From: Planktothrix paucivesiculata PCC 9631 | Lineage (GTDB): Bacteria > Cyanobacteriota > Cyanobacteriia > Cyanobacteriales > Microcoleaceae | NCBI RefSeq assembly: GCF_900009265.2 | Contig: NZ_LR735026.1 | Coordinates: 518,359 to 582,358 of the forward strand | Length of the DNA: 64,000 nt | Reading direction: 5' to 3' | In this document: positions 46,105 to 54,893 of the stretch, in pieces | How positions within the stretch are numbered: position 1 is the stretch's first letter | Layout of the letters: each line of letters opens with the position of its first letter | Program-made: the position numbers and the translations under genes | The notes under the pieces: model-generated | What the model was told of the DNA's origin: nothing | The model's input: the letters and a program-made list of their open reading frames with translations, nothing else | The model's database searches: none

Positions 46105-46439
46105 GACAGTTACACCTAAAGGGTAATAATACTGATAAAAATATCAGATAACTAAAAATTATGTGCTTTTTTATGTCCGTACAAGGAATAAAAAGCCCCA
46201 AGCAGTGAAAGGTTGAAGTTTCACGGAATTGAATTGCACTTGATAGAAGAATAACACCTCTTAAGGTAAGCTTAATCTACCTCTTAATCCATTTTTACAG
46301 CAGAGGCCTAACCGCCAATGTCCCTTAACATCAGGATTTAGTCTATGGGGTAGCGGATCGGATTTAGCTGAAAAGGGGCAAAAACCCGATCACAATACTT
46401 ATCTATTATTTAATAATTGTAGACAAGTTTCTTCATAAT
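46105..46439. other. Intergenic region between rel and the PatD-like gene
   Basis: A 335-base divergent gap without an open frame. It must carry the promoters of both neighbours. I see no clear repeats; a short direct-repeat-like run ACCTCTTAAGG / TACCTCTTAATCC (about 46256-46291) is the only notable pattern. Confidence 0.4.
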
Positions 46440-46817
46440 ATGTTGTCAAAATCTGCTTGTAAGGCGATCGCGCAGTTCCAAAATAGCTTAAAACAGCTTG
46501 ATATCAAGGTAATGTTAGTTCCAGTTGATCCCATCGGTTTAAAACAAAGTTTTCAGCAGCTAAAAGCCACGTTTAAAACCGAAATTATGGGGATCAGCGA
46601 TGGTGATTTTGATCCCACCGTTGAGTCTCCAATTCAATCCTATTTAACCGAAACCCATAAACAGATGCGACTCTTGGAAATGGATATGAAATTTCTGCAA
46701 GCCGCCCGTCAAAGTGCCACGTTTAACAGTCGTCTCATCCCGATTCAAAACCGCCTTAATACTTTATTAAGTTATTCTGAGGATATTTTGAAGTTAGGGG
46801 AAATCACAGATCTGTAA
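46440..46817 (+). CDS. PatD-like (heterocyst frequency control family) protein
   Basis: A 125-residue helical protein that resembles the cyanobacterial PatD family, named for control of heterocyst spacing in Anabaena but found widely in non-heterocystous species. Supporting text is the overall length and the helix IQSYLTETHKQMRLLEMDMKFL near the middle. The assignment is from memory and moderately sure. The GNAT gene follows four bases after its stop, so the two probably form an operon. Confidence 0.5.
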   Translation: MLSKSACKAIAQFQNSLKQLDIKVMLVPVDPIGLKQSFQQLKATFKTEIMGISDGDFDPTVESPIQSYLTETHKQMRLLEMDMKFLQAARQSATFNSRLIPIQNRLNTLLSYSEDILKLGEITDL

Positions 46818-46821
46818 TAGC

Positions 46822-47304
46822 ATGAACACTGAATATCACAATTTTTTTATTCGAGATTGGCTACCCCAGGATCGTCAGGAAGCGGTGGATTTAATCACTG
46901 CTGTTTTAACTGAATATGGATTAGGGTCAGAACCTGATGGCGCAGATATAGATATTTATGAAGTGGAGGAATATTATCAACAGACCGGGGGAGAATTTTG
47001 GGTCATAGAAAAGGATCAACGGTTAATCGGAACGGCGGGATTTTACCCGATTAAACGAGGAAATCTGGCGGTAGAAATTAGAAAAATGTATTTATTACCA
47101 GAAGCTCGCGGAAAAGGGTTAGGAAAGTTTCTGTTATTACAATTAGAACAAACCATTAAACAAAAGGGGTTTAAGGAAATTTGGATTGAAACCGCGTCGG
47201 TCTTAAAAGAAGCCGTACGACTCTATGAACATTCTGGCTATGAACCCACAACGGGAGTTGAAACCCAACGTTGTGATTTGGTTTATAGAAAGATAGTAAG
47301 TTGA
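46822..47304 (+). CDS. GNAT family N-acetyltransferase
   Basis: A 160-residue GCN5-related acetyltransferase, using acetyl-CoA to modify an amine. The acetyl-CoA-binding motif A is visible at IRKMYLLPEARGKGLGKFLL (R/Q-x-x-G-x-G/A form GKGLGK), followed by the second conserved strand IWIETASVLKEAVRLYEHSGY typical of the fold. The N-terminus is an acidic extension (YGLGSEPDGADIDIYEV). The start follows the PatD-like stop by four bases. The substrate is unknown. Confidence 0.9.
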   Translation: MNTEYHNFFIRDWLPQDRQEAVDLITAVLTEYGLGSEPDGADIDIYEVEEYYQQTGGEFWVIEKDQRLIGTAGFYPIKRGNLAVEIRKMYLLPEARGKGLGKFLLLQLEQTIKQKGFKEIWIETASVLKEAVRLYEHSGYEPTTGVETQRCDLVYRKIVS

Positions 47305-47338
47305 TAATTCCCATGATCTATTTCTTAGTATTAATAAA

Positions 47339-47399
47339 AGATTGAGTCCTGAAGGACTCACTACGAATATAAAGATTGAGTCCTAAAGGACTCACTACG
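47339..47399. repeat. Two tandem GAGTCCT-AAGGACTC repeat units
   Basis: Two 27-base copies (47339-47365 and 47373-47399) differing at one base and separated by seven bases; each has an inner palindrome GAGTCCTRAAGGACTC followed by ACTACG. The second copy supplies the TAG of the minus-strand gene ending at 47395. Confidence 0.8.
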
Positions 47400-47820
47400 G
47401 GTTAGGATTAAACAGTTGGAAGATTTGCCGACAAAAGAGCTTTAATTTTTCCGCCGATTCGGGCTCGGGTTCAGTTTGACCCACAAAATTCCAATTTTCA
47501 ATCGTGGAGACTTTCCACTGTTGTCCTTGATGGTCATATCCGGCGGCTTCGACACCAATGACGCGACGGGTTTGATCAATCGGATCATGATAAAACCGAA
47601 TTTCAATTAAAATACAGCGACTTTGCAATAAGCGACTCCGACCCGGAAAGTGGAACCCAATATCAATAGAATCAGGATCAACCAGTTCCCGTGTCTCTGG
47701 GTCATTTGTCCAGGGTTTGAGATCGACCCGGGCGTCGGGAAATTGAGTTTTAAATAAAGTTACAACCGATGCAATTTTGCTGGCAACTACCACGTTATTC
47801 GCCTGTTCAGCAGCATTCAC
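47395..47820 (-). CDS. Conserved-looking protein of unknown function
   Basis: A 141-residue soluble protein without a recognised family. It starts MNAAEQANNVVVASKIASVV and has an alpha/beta pattern with the segments SIDIGFHFPGRSRLLQSRC, ILIEIRFYHDP and IGVEAAGYDHQGQQW; the ending FRQIFQLFNPNP is proline and asparagine rich. Its stop codon is inside the repeat pair at 47339-47399. Being monocistronic and free of membrane segments, nothing in context suggests a role. Confidence 0.6.
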   Translation of the reverse strand: MNAAEQANNVVVASKIASVVTLFKTQFPDARVDLKPWTNDPETRELVDPDSIDIGFHFPGRSRLLQSRCILIEIRFYHDPIDQTRRVIGVEAAGYDHQGQQWKVSTIENWNFVGQTEPEPESAEKLKLFCRQIFQLFNPNP

Positions 47821-47890
47821 AAATCTACTCTCCTTAAAAACAACCGTCTGAGTACCTTAAATTAACTTAATAGATTAACTATAGGTTATA

Positions 47891-47953
47891 GGGAATGGGG
47901 AATAGGTAATGGGTAATGGGTAATGGGTTTTGGGTTTTGGGTTTTGGGTTTTG
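47891..47953. repeat. Heptamer tandem repeats (GGTAATG then GGTTTTG)
   Basis: Nine 7-base units: GGGAATG, GGGAATA, three GGTAATG and four GGTTTTG, showing the array changing unit in mid-run. It is in the gap before the giant kinase gene, 125 bases from its start. Confidence 0.9.
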
Positions 47954-48077
47954 GGGAAGAAAAGAGTTCAGTTTCAGTATCAGTTTAGGGAAAAAGTGGG
48001 TTTAAAATCGGATATAATTAGTGAAATAGATTATTCCAAAAGTCTCTATAAAATTTAATATTAATTTAATTTTTACT

Positions 48078-51000
48078 ATGACGACTTCAGAAATTTGTTC
48101 TCATTTTCCGAATCGGGGATACCAGGTGATCCATTCCCCAACCTGGGATGCTCGATGGCAGATTAATCAATTTTTGGGAGTGATTCATGATCTGATCCTG
48201 ATCATTGATTGTGAACAGGAACAAATTTATATTTTACCGACGGAATCGGCTCGTAATTTATCTTCGGAATCTAACGCATTTTTTCAGATGTTACAAGAGT
48301 TAGAAAATCCCCAGGAATCCTCTGAATTTACTCCTCTAATTCAACAGGTAATCCAAACTCAAGTAGCTCAACATATTATTTATAAATGTGATCAAAATCG
48401 CCAAGATTATCAGATTTTAGTTGAGATTTATCCCCTATCAAAAATAGAAGTTATAGCCGTAATTAAAGATCTAACTCAATGTTCCACGGTGAAAGCAGTT
48501 CTGCAAAAAGTATCTGAAAACAACCATTCCCCAACCCTAAATCCTACCCCCTCGCTCCAGGTAACTAAAGAATGCTTAAAAAAACAAATTGAAGAACGAC
48601 AACGGATTGAAACTCAAATTCAAACTCGCAAAACCGAACTAGAAATATTAATGGATAATGCGGGGGATTGTATTGTTCGGCTAGATCATAAATTACGCTA
48701 TGTTTTTGTTAACCGTCGCATGGCTTTTATTACTCAAATTGCCCAGGAAAAATTTATTGGAAAAACAAATCAGGAATTAGGAATTTCTACTCTGGTTACT
48801 CAAGAATGGCATAAGAATTGTCAACAGGTATTAGATACCGGACAGCCTCAACAATTTGAGTTTGACTTTGAAACCCCCGAAGGAGTGCGATCTTTTCAGA
48901 CCTTAATTGTGCCGGAAATTCAACAGGGGGGACAGGTTAAAACCCTTTTAGCAACCACGCGAGATATTACCGAACAAAAACGCGCCTTGGCGGAAACTCA
49001 AAAACAAAATCAGTTTTTAAACCTATTAACCGAAATTACCTCAAAAATTAGGCAATCTTTAGAACTGGATTTAATTTTAAAAACCACCGTTGAGGAGGTG
49101 CAGAAAGTTCTAAATGTTGACCGAGTAATTATGTTAAAATTACATCCCCAGAAGGGGGCTACAGTGGTTCAAGAAGCCGTTATATCCCAATGGTCATCCC
49201 TATTATCCCATACGATTTATACCCCGGAATTAACCCCATACCTGTCCGATACTGCTGTACCAGATCAGGTGATTAGTTTTAGCGATGTGGGTCAAGAGAA
49301 TTTAGATAATTGCTATTTAAAATTGATGGAATTTTTCCAAGTTAAAGCTATTTTAATTGTGCCGATTTGGTTAGAAAAAAAAGAAATTGATTCGATTATT
49401 ACCTCACCGGAAAATCCAGAATTAACCGATAATTTCCCCGAACCTAAACCGAAATTATGGGGATTTTTGATGGCTCATAAATGTGCCGAACCTCGTCAAT
49501 GGACTACCCTAGAAACCAACTTTTTGAAACAACTGGCCGATCAAGTCGGAATTGCCTTAAAACAGGCGGAATTAATTGCTGAATTAAAACAGACTCATCA
49601 ATGTTTATCCTGTCATTTTGATAATTCTCCCTTGGCTGTAATTGAATGGGATCAGCAACTCAAAATTAAACGCTGGTCATCCCAAGCAGAAAGGATCTTT
49701 GGCTGGACATCGGCGGAAGTCTTGGGTCAAAAATGGTCTACATTTAAAGAAGTTTTTGGCACTAATGTTTTACAGATGAACCAACAAATGATTCATCTAA
49801 TTGATGGCACCGATAATCACCAAATTTTTGAAGCTCAAAATCGCACCAAAGACGGCCGAGTGATTGATTGTGAGTGGTACAATTCCGTTGTTCGAGATGA
49901 AGATGGGAATTTAGTTTCTTTATTGTCCCTGGCTCAAAATGTCAGCGATCGCAAACAAGCCGAACAAGAATTAGTCAAAAGTGAAGAACGATTCCGAAGC
50001 ATTTTTGAACAAGCCGCCGTTGGCTTTGCTTTAGTGAATCTATCGGGAAAACTGCTGCGGGTGAATCAACGCTATTGTCGGATTACCGGATATTCTGAGG
50101 AACAATTAATCGGTGGCCAGATTAATGATTTTATTCATCACCCCGATGCAGACGAAAAGAATTGGCTAGAAGCAATCCAAGACCAAGGTTTAATCGAAAC
50201 CTTTTCTGTACAAAAACAGTGTATTCTCCCCGATGGTCAACTCAATTGGGTGCAAATTTTTGTTTCTCCCGTGAATGAATTATGGGAAGGAAAAAACTAT
50301 ATTCTATTAGCACTAGAAGATATTGAAGAACGCAAACAAACTGAAGAAGCTTTACGAAAAAGTGAAGAACGATGGCAACTGGCTTTAAGAGGAAATAACG
50401 ACGGAATTTGGGATTGGAATATCCAAACTCGCGAGGTTTTTTTCTCCCCACGATGGAAAGAAATGTTAGGCTATCATGAACAAGAAATCTGTGATCATTT
50501 AACCCAATGGAATCAACGAGTCCATCCCGATGATTTACCCGGGGTGATGAAAGCCATTCGAGACCATTTAGACCAAAAAACACCCTTTTATATTACCGAG
50601 CATCGAGTTCTGTGCAAAGATGGCAGTTATAAATGGATTTTAGATCGGGGTCAAGCCCTGTGGGATGCGGGGGAAAACCTAGTGCGGATGGTGGGATCTT
50701 ATACCGATATTAGCGATCGCAAACGAGCCGAACAAGAATTACATCAGGTTAACCGAGCCTTAAGAACCATTAGCGACTGTAATCAAGCCCTAGTCAGAGC
50801 CACTACAGAAAGTGAATTACTCCATGATATTTGTCAAACTCTAATTAATGTTGGGGGCTACCATTTTGCCTGGGTCGGCTATACCCAATATACCTCCGAC
50901 AAAAAAATTATTCCGGTGGCTAAAGCTGGATTTGAAGCGGGCTATTTAGACGATTTGACCGTGACTTGGGATGACAGTAAATGGGGACAGGGGCCCTCGG

Positions 51001-53639
51001 GAACGGCCGTCAGAACCGCAAAAACCTGTATCTTTCAAAACTTTGATACCAATGGCAATTATGCCCCCTGGAAACAACAGGCTCAAAAACGGGGTTATAC
51101 CTCCTCCATTGCCCTGCCTTTAATCATGACCACTGAGGCTCACAACCAAAATTTACAACCAGCATTGAATGGAGAAATTTCATCAATTCCCTTTGGCGTA
51201 CTGAATTTATATTCCACTCAGGTCAATGCTTTTGATCCGGCCGAAGTTAAATTACTCAAAGAATTAGTGGATGATATTGTCTATGGAATTATGGCATTAA
51301 GAATTCGCGGCTCCCATGCCGAAACCGAGAAAAAATTCCGCCAACTGGCTGAAAATATTGATGATGTTTTTTGGATTACCAATGCCCTAGGTAATCAGTT
51401 TATCTATGTCAGTCCCGCCTATCAACCCATTTGGAATCAAAACCCTGACGCCATCTATCAGAATTTCCAATCCTTTATTGATACCATTCATCCCCAGGAT
51501 CAAAACCGGGTGTTACTCGCCCGCCAAAATCCCCAGGGGCAGGGATTTGATTTAGAATATCGGATTTTGCGTCCCGATGGCTCCTATCGTTGGATTTGGG
51601 ATCGGGGATTTCCAATTTTGAATGAAACCGGACAATTAGATCGTCGGGGGGGAATTGCCAAAGATATTACCCATCGTAAAGAAACCGAACAATTATTGCA
51701 ACAAAATAATCAAGAATTAGAATTACGAGTGACTCAACGCACAGCCGAATTAGAAACCGCTAATGAGCGCTTACAATTTGAATTGATGCAGCGACATCGT
51801 ACCGAATTTAAACTAAGAAAAAGTGAGGAACAATATCGCACCTTAGTTAAGAATTTTCCCGATGGAGCCGTATTTTTAGTCGATCTGGATTTCCGTTATA
51901 CCATTGCCGATGGCATGGGCTTAGTCCTCAAGGGATTATCTCGAAAAATGTTAGAAGGAAAAACCATTTGGCAAGTTTTACCGAGCCCCCTATTAGAGAT
52001 TGTGGAACCCCTATATCGGTCGGCTTTAGCTGGGGAAACGACGATTTCCGAAGTAGAATATGAGGGACGAATTTATTATCATCAAGCCTTACCCGTTCGC
52101 AACGAACAGGACGAAATTTTTGCCGGAATGGTGGTGATGCAAGATATTACCCAACGCAAACAAGCTGAAGCCGAACGAGATAAACTGATTTCCATTATTG
52201 AAGCGACTCCCGACTTTATTTCCTCGGCAAAACCCGGAGGAGAAGTGGTTTATTATAACCAGTCTGCTCGACGAATTTTAGGATTAGATCGAGAGGGAAA
52301 AATCAGCAATCAACATGTTCCTCAAAATCATCCCCAATGGGCGGTTGAAATCATTGAAAATGAAGGATTTCCTACGGCAATTCGAGAGGGATCTTGGATC
52401 GGTGAAACTGCACTAACCAGCTATGATGGCCGGGAAATTCCCCTATCTCAGTTAATTATTGCCCATAAAAATCATGAAGGACAGGTGTATCTTTTCTCCA
52501 CCATGGCTCGGGATATTACCGAACAAAAACAAAGTCAAGCGAATTTGCTTGAAGCTGAAAGACGGTGGCGGAGTTTATTAGAAAATGTCCGGTTATTAGT
52601 GGTCGGATTAGATCGGCATGGGAAAGTTGAATATGTCAATCGCTTTTTATTGGAAGTCATGGGCTATACCCAAACGGAAGTTTTAGGAAAAAATTGGTTA
52701 GCAGATTTTCAAGAAAATTCGGCTCAAAGGCTGAGTGCCTCAGACTTTGCAGAACTATTAGACTATCATTTTAAACCCTATAGTCAACAGTTAATTGTGA
52801 CAAAATTGGGAGAGGAAAAAATTATTAGTTGGAATCATACCCTGTTAAAAGATTTACAAGGAAATGCGATCGGGATGATGAGTATTGGGGAAGATATTAC
52901 CGAAAGAGATGCCATTGAACGGATGAAAGATGAGTTTATTTCCGTGGTTAGTCATGAATTGAGAACTCCTTTAACTTCGATTCATGGCGGGTTAAATCTG
53001 TTATCGACCGGATTAATTGATCCCCAGTCAGAACGGGGAGTCCACGTGATGAAAATTGCTGCCGAAAGTGCCGAACGTTTAGTCCGATTAGTCAATGATA
53101 TTTTAGAATTAGAACGGTTAGAATCGGGAAAAATTTGTCTGAATAAACAAGTTGTGAATTCGACGGATTTACTTTTGCGAGCCACGGAACAAATGCAGGT
53201 TATGGCTAATCGCACCGGGATTAGTTTAGAGTTTAGTAGCCCAAGTTTAGAATTTTATGCCGATCCCGACCGGATATTACAAGTGCTAACTAATTTATTA
53301 AGTAACGCGATCAAATTTTCCGAGTCCGGGGATAATATTAAGGTGAGTGTAGAGATGGAATCTCCAGAAAATCTGGCCGAAAAACCCCAGATTTTGTTTA
53401 AAATTAAAGATCAAGGTCGAGGGATTCCTCCCGATAAAATTGAAAAAATCTTCGAGCGTTTTCATCAAGTCGATGCCTCAGACTCTCGCAAAAAAGGTGG
53501 AACCGGGTTAGGTTTGGCCATTTGTCGTTCCATTGTCGAACAACATGGTGGGCAGATCTGGGTACAGAGTAAAGTAGATCAGGGAAGTTGTTTTTACTTC
53601 ACCCTACCGATGGCAATATCAACGGAAGTGAAATCATGA
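48078..53639 (+). CDS. Giant multi-PAS/GAF sensor histidine kinase with a cyanobacteriochrome-like GAF
   Basis: An 1853-residue sensor kinase. Order of domains by my reading: N-terminal region (1-180), PAS (185-300), GAF1 (315-500), PAS (505-630), PAS (632-755), PAS (760-885), GAF2 (890-1075), PAS (1087-1202), coiled linker, PAS (1248-1362), PAS (1365-1485), PAS (1490-1612), HisKA with ISVVSHELRTPLTS (phospho-His1626) and HATPase with NLLSNAIKF, KDQGRGIPP and GGTGLGLAI. No transmembrane helix is visible, so it is cytoplasmic. GAF1 has Cys412 in DNCYLKLMEFFQVKAILIVP, in the position of the canonical cyanobacteriochrome bilin Cys, and HKCAEPRQW near its end. The coupled receiver follows in an ATGA overlap. 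Confidence 0.93.
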   Translation: MTTSEICSHFPNRGYQVIHSPTWDARWQINQFLGVIHDLILIIDCEQEQIYILPTESARNLSSESNAFFQMLQELENPQESSEFTPLIQQVIQTQVAQHIIYKCDQNRQDYQILVEIYPLSKIEVIAVIKDLTQCSTVKAVLQKVSENNHSPTLNPTPSLQVTKECLKKQIEERQRIETQIQTRKTELEILMDNAGDCIVRLDHKLRYVFVNRRMAFITQIAQEKFIGKTNQELGISTLVTQEWHKNCQQVLDTGQPQQFEFDFETPEGVRSFQTLIVPEIQQGGQVKTLLATTRDITEQKRALAETQKQNQFLNLLTEITSKIRQSLELDLILKTTVEEVQKVLNVDRVIMLKLHPQKGATVVQEAVISQWSSLLSHTIYTPELTPYLSDTAVPDQVISFSDVGQENLDNCYLKLMEFFQVKAILIVPIWLEKKEIDSIITSPENPELTDNFPEPKPKLWGFLMAHKCAEPRQWTTLETNFLKQLADQVGIALKQAELIAELKQTHQCLSCHFDNSPLAVIEWDQQLKIKRWSSQAERIFGWTSAEVLGQKWSTFKEVFGTNVLQMNQQMIHLIDGTDNHQIFEAQNRTKDGRVIDCEWYNSVVRDEDGNLVSLLSLAQNVSDRKQAEQELVKSEERFRSIFEQAAVGFALVNLSGKLLRVNQRYCRITGYSEEQLIGGQINDFIHHPDADEKNWLEAIQDQGLIETFSVQKQCILPDGQLNWVQIFVSPVNELWEGKNYILLALEDIEERKQTEEALRKSEERWQLALRGNNDGIWDWNIQTREVFFSPRWKEMLGYHEQEICDHLTQWNQRVHPDDLPGVMKAIRDHLDQKTPFYITEHRVLCKDGSYKWILDRGQALWDAGENLVRMVGSYTDISDRKRAEQELHQVNRALRTISDCNQALVRATTESELLHDICQTLINVGGYHFAWVGYTQYTSDKKIIPVAKAGFEAGYLDDLTVTWDDSKWGQGPSGTAVRTAKTCIFQNFDTNGNYAPWKQQAQKRGYTSSIALPLIMTTEAHNQNLQPALNGEISSIPFGVLNLYSTQVNAFDPAEVKLLKELVDDIVYGIMALRIRGSHAETEKKFRQLAENIDDVFWITNALGNQFIYVSPAYQPIWNQNPDAIYQNFQSFIDTIHPQDQNRVLLARQNPQGQGFDLEYRILRPDGSYRWIWDRGFPILNETGQLDRRGGIAKDITHRKETEQLLQQNNQELELRVTQRTAELETANERLQFELMQRHRTEFKLRKSEEQYRTLVKNFPDGAVFLVDLDFRYTIADGMGLVLKGLSRKMLEGKTIWQVLPSPLLEIVEPLYRSALAGETTISEVEYEGRIYYHQALPVRNEQDEIFAGMVVMQDITQRKQAEAERDKLISIIEATPDFISSAKPGGEVVYYNQSARRILGLDREGKISNQHVPQNHPQWAVEIIENEGFPTAIREGSWIGETALTSYDGREIPLSQLIIAHKNHEGQVYLFSTMARDITEQKQSQANLLEAERRWRSLLENVRLLVVGLDRHGKVEYVNRFLLEVMGYTQTEVLGKNWLADFQENSAQRLSASDFAELLDYHFKPYSQQLIVTKLGEEKIISWNHTLLKDLQGNAIGMMSIGEDITERDAIERMKDEFISVVSHELRTPLTSIHGGLNLLSTGLIDPQSERGVHVMKIAAESAERLVRLVNDILELERLESGKICLNKQVVNSTDLLLRATEQMQVMANRTGISLEFSSPSLEFYADPDRILQVLTNLLSNAIKFSESGDNIKVSVEMESPENLAEKPQILFKIKDQGRGIPPDKIEKIFERFHQVDASDSRKKGGTGLGLAICRSIVEQHGGQIWVQSKVDQGSCFYFTLPMAISTEVKS

Positions 53640-54016
53640 CAACAAAACGAATTCTGATTATTGATGATGATGATGGGGTGCGGGAGATTATCCAAATTTG
53701 CCTGGAAGTTGCTGGGGGTTGGGAGGTCATCAGCGCTTGCTGTGGGAGTGATGGATTGGTTTTGGCCGAGAAAGCCCAACCCGATGCCATTCTCTTGGAT
53801 GTGATGATGCCCGATATGGATGGAGCCACCACCTTTAAGCATTTACAAGCCAATCCCGAAACCCACAATATTCCCACAATTTTGTTAACTGCTAAGGCAA
53901 AAATGAGTGAGAAACAACAATTTATTCAGTTAGGAGTAACGGGGGTGATTACTAAACCCTTTGAAGCCATGGATTTAGTGGATCAAATTCGCGCGCTTCT
54001 GCAATGGACAGATTGA
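53636..54016 (+). CDS. Single-domain response regulator coupled to the kinase
   Basis: A 126-residue CheY-like receiver from ATG 53636 that overlaps the kinase stop (ATGA), so translation is coupled; an upstream frame starting at 53588 is inside the kinase gene and is rejected. It has the acidic pair in IIDDDDG, the phospho-acceptor Asp in ILLDVMMPDMDG, the Thr in ILLTAKA and the Lys in GVITKPFE. No output domain follows, so the phosphate signal must be passed to another protein. It is the obvious partner of the giant kinase. Confidence 0.94.
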   Translation: MTTKRILIIDDDDGVREIIQICLEVAGGWEVISACCGSDGLVLAEKAQPDAILLDVMMPDMDGATTFKHLQANPETHNIPTILLTAKAKMSEKQQFIQLGVTGVITKPFEAMDLVDQIRALLQWTD

Positions 54017-54134
54017 TCTGTAACAATTTATGACGGAATCAGGATTAGGAATTTTTCCTCACAGAATCCTCACATTTATTCGGTACACTTCTTTATATGG
54101 GCAATAGCAATTGTTTTAGGTTTAACTGTGTTCT

Positions 54135-54743
54135 ATGTATTTAACCCCAAAAAGTCTAACTGCGGTTGACAACATCCCAACTTCGATTGATCCATTTCCT
54201 GAATTCTTCAATAGTAAGTGTCCCATTGTTATGTTTTCGACCTGTTCATCCTTGAATCTGCCTTTTTACAACCTTAGTCGTTTGGCACAGGAAAATGTGA
54301 TGCACTCATCCGAGCAAGGAAGGGAAAATCGAGGTGAGATTGATCAGTCCTATGTAGAATTAGCTGTTGATGTACTCCGCGCTCAAAACCAACAATATAT
54401 CCAAGCATTGAAGGATTTTTTAACAGTTTTACCCAATCCGGGCTGGATTGAGTGGGTTTTAATCCAGGCGATTTATCGACTTGCAGAAATAGATAAGGAA
54501 GCTTGCCTCTGGGTGTTGCATCATTCTGATAATTTGATGCCGGAGTTAGATCTCAACAATTATGCCGTGCAATGGGTTTGTTTTAAACTCCAATCTCAGG
54601 GATTTGTTTTTAATCAGGATTTTTGGTTTGCTGCTCCTTTACAGCTTGAACTAACGAAAAATGCTAGACTGGAATTATGGCAGAATATTTCTATTGGCGA
54701 TCGGTTAATTCTCGAAGAAATTTTCAAGATTCATAATTTTTAA
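54135..54743 (+). CDS. Protein of unknown function downstream of the kinase
   Basis: A protein of up to 202 residues. The start is uncertain: ATG 54135 is the first, with later in-frame ATG codons at 54231 and 54300 (MHSSEQGR); the last gives a compact, better-behaved protein of about 147 residues. The C-terminal region (about 65-200) is helical and tryptophan-rich, with WIEWVLIQAIYRLAEIDKEA and VLHHSDNLMPELDLNNYAV. I recognise no domain. It might belong with the kinase and receiver, but 118 bases separate them. Confidence 0.55.
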   Translation: MYLTPKSLTAVDNIPTSIDPFPEFFNSKCPIVMFSTCSSLNLPFYNLSRLAQENVMHSSEQGRENRGEIDQSYVELAVDVLRAQNQQYIQALKDFLTVLPNPGWIEWVLIQAIYRLAEIDKEACLWVLHHSDNLMPELDLNNYAVQWVCFKLQSQGFVFNQDFWFAAPLQLELTKNARLELWQNISIGDRLILEEIFKIHNF

Positions 54744-54893
54744 GTCACGGTTTTTATCAGGGTTTAAATTTAGTTCTAACCTTGATTTTTTTGAGCATTT
54801 TTAATTATTATTATTTTATATATTGATTTTCAGGAGGTTAATAAAGTTGCGAATTCTGCTTAAATGATAGTATTGTGATTGTGGTAAAATACC

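Noticed and set aside
54017-54134. Small gene between receiver and the 202-residue gene
   Set aside because: No frame of useful length with a ribosome site is present.
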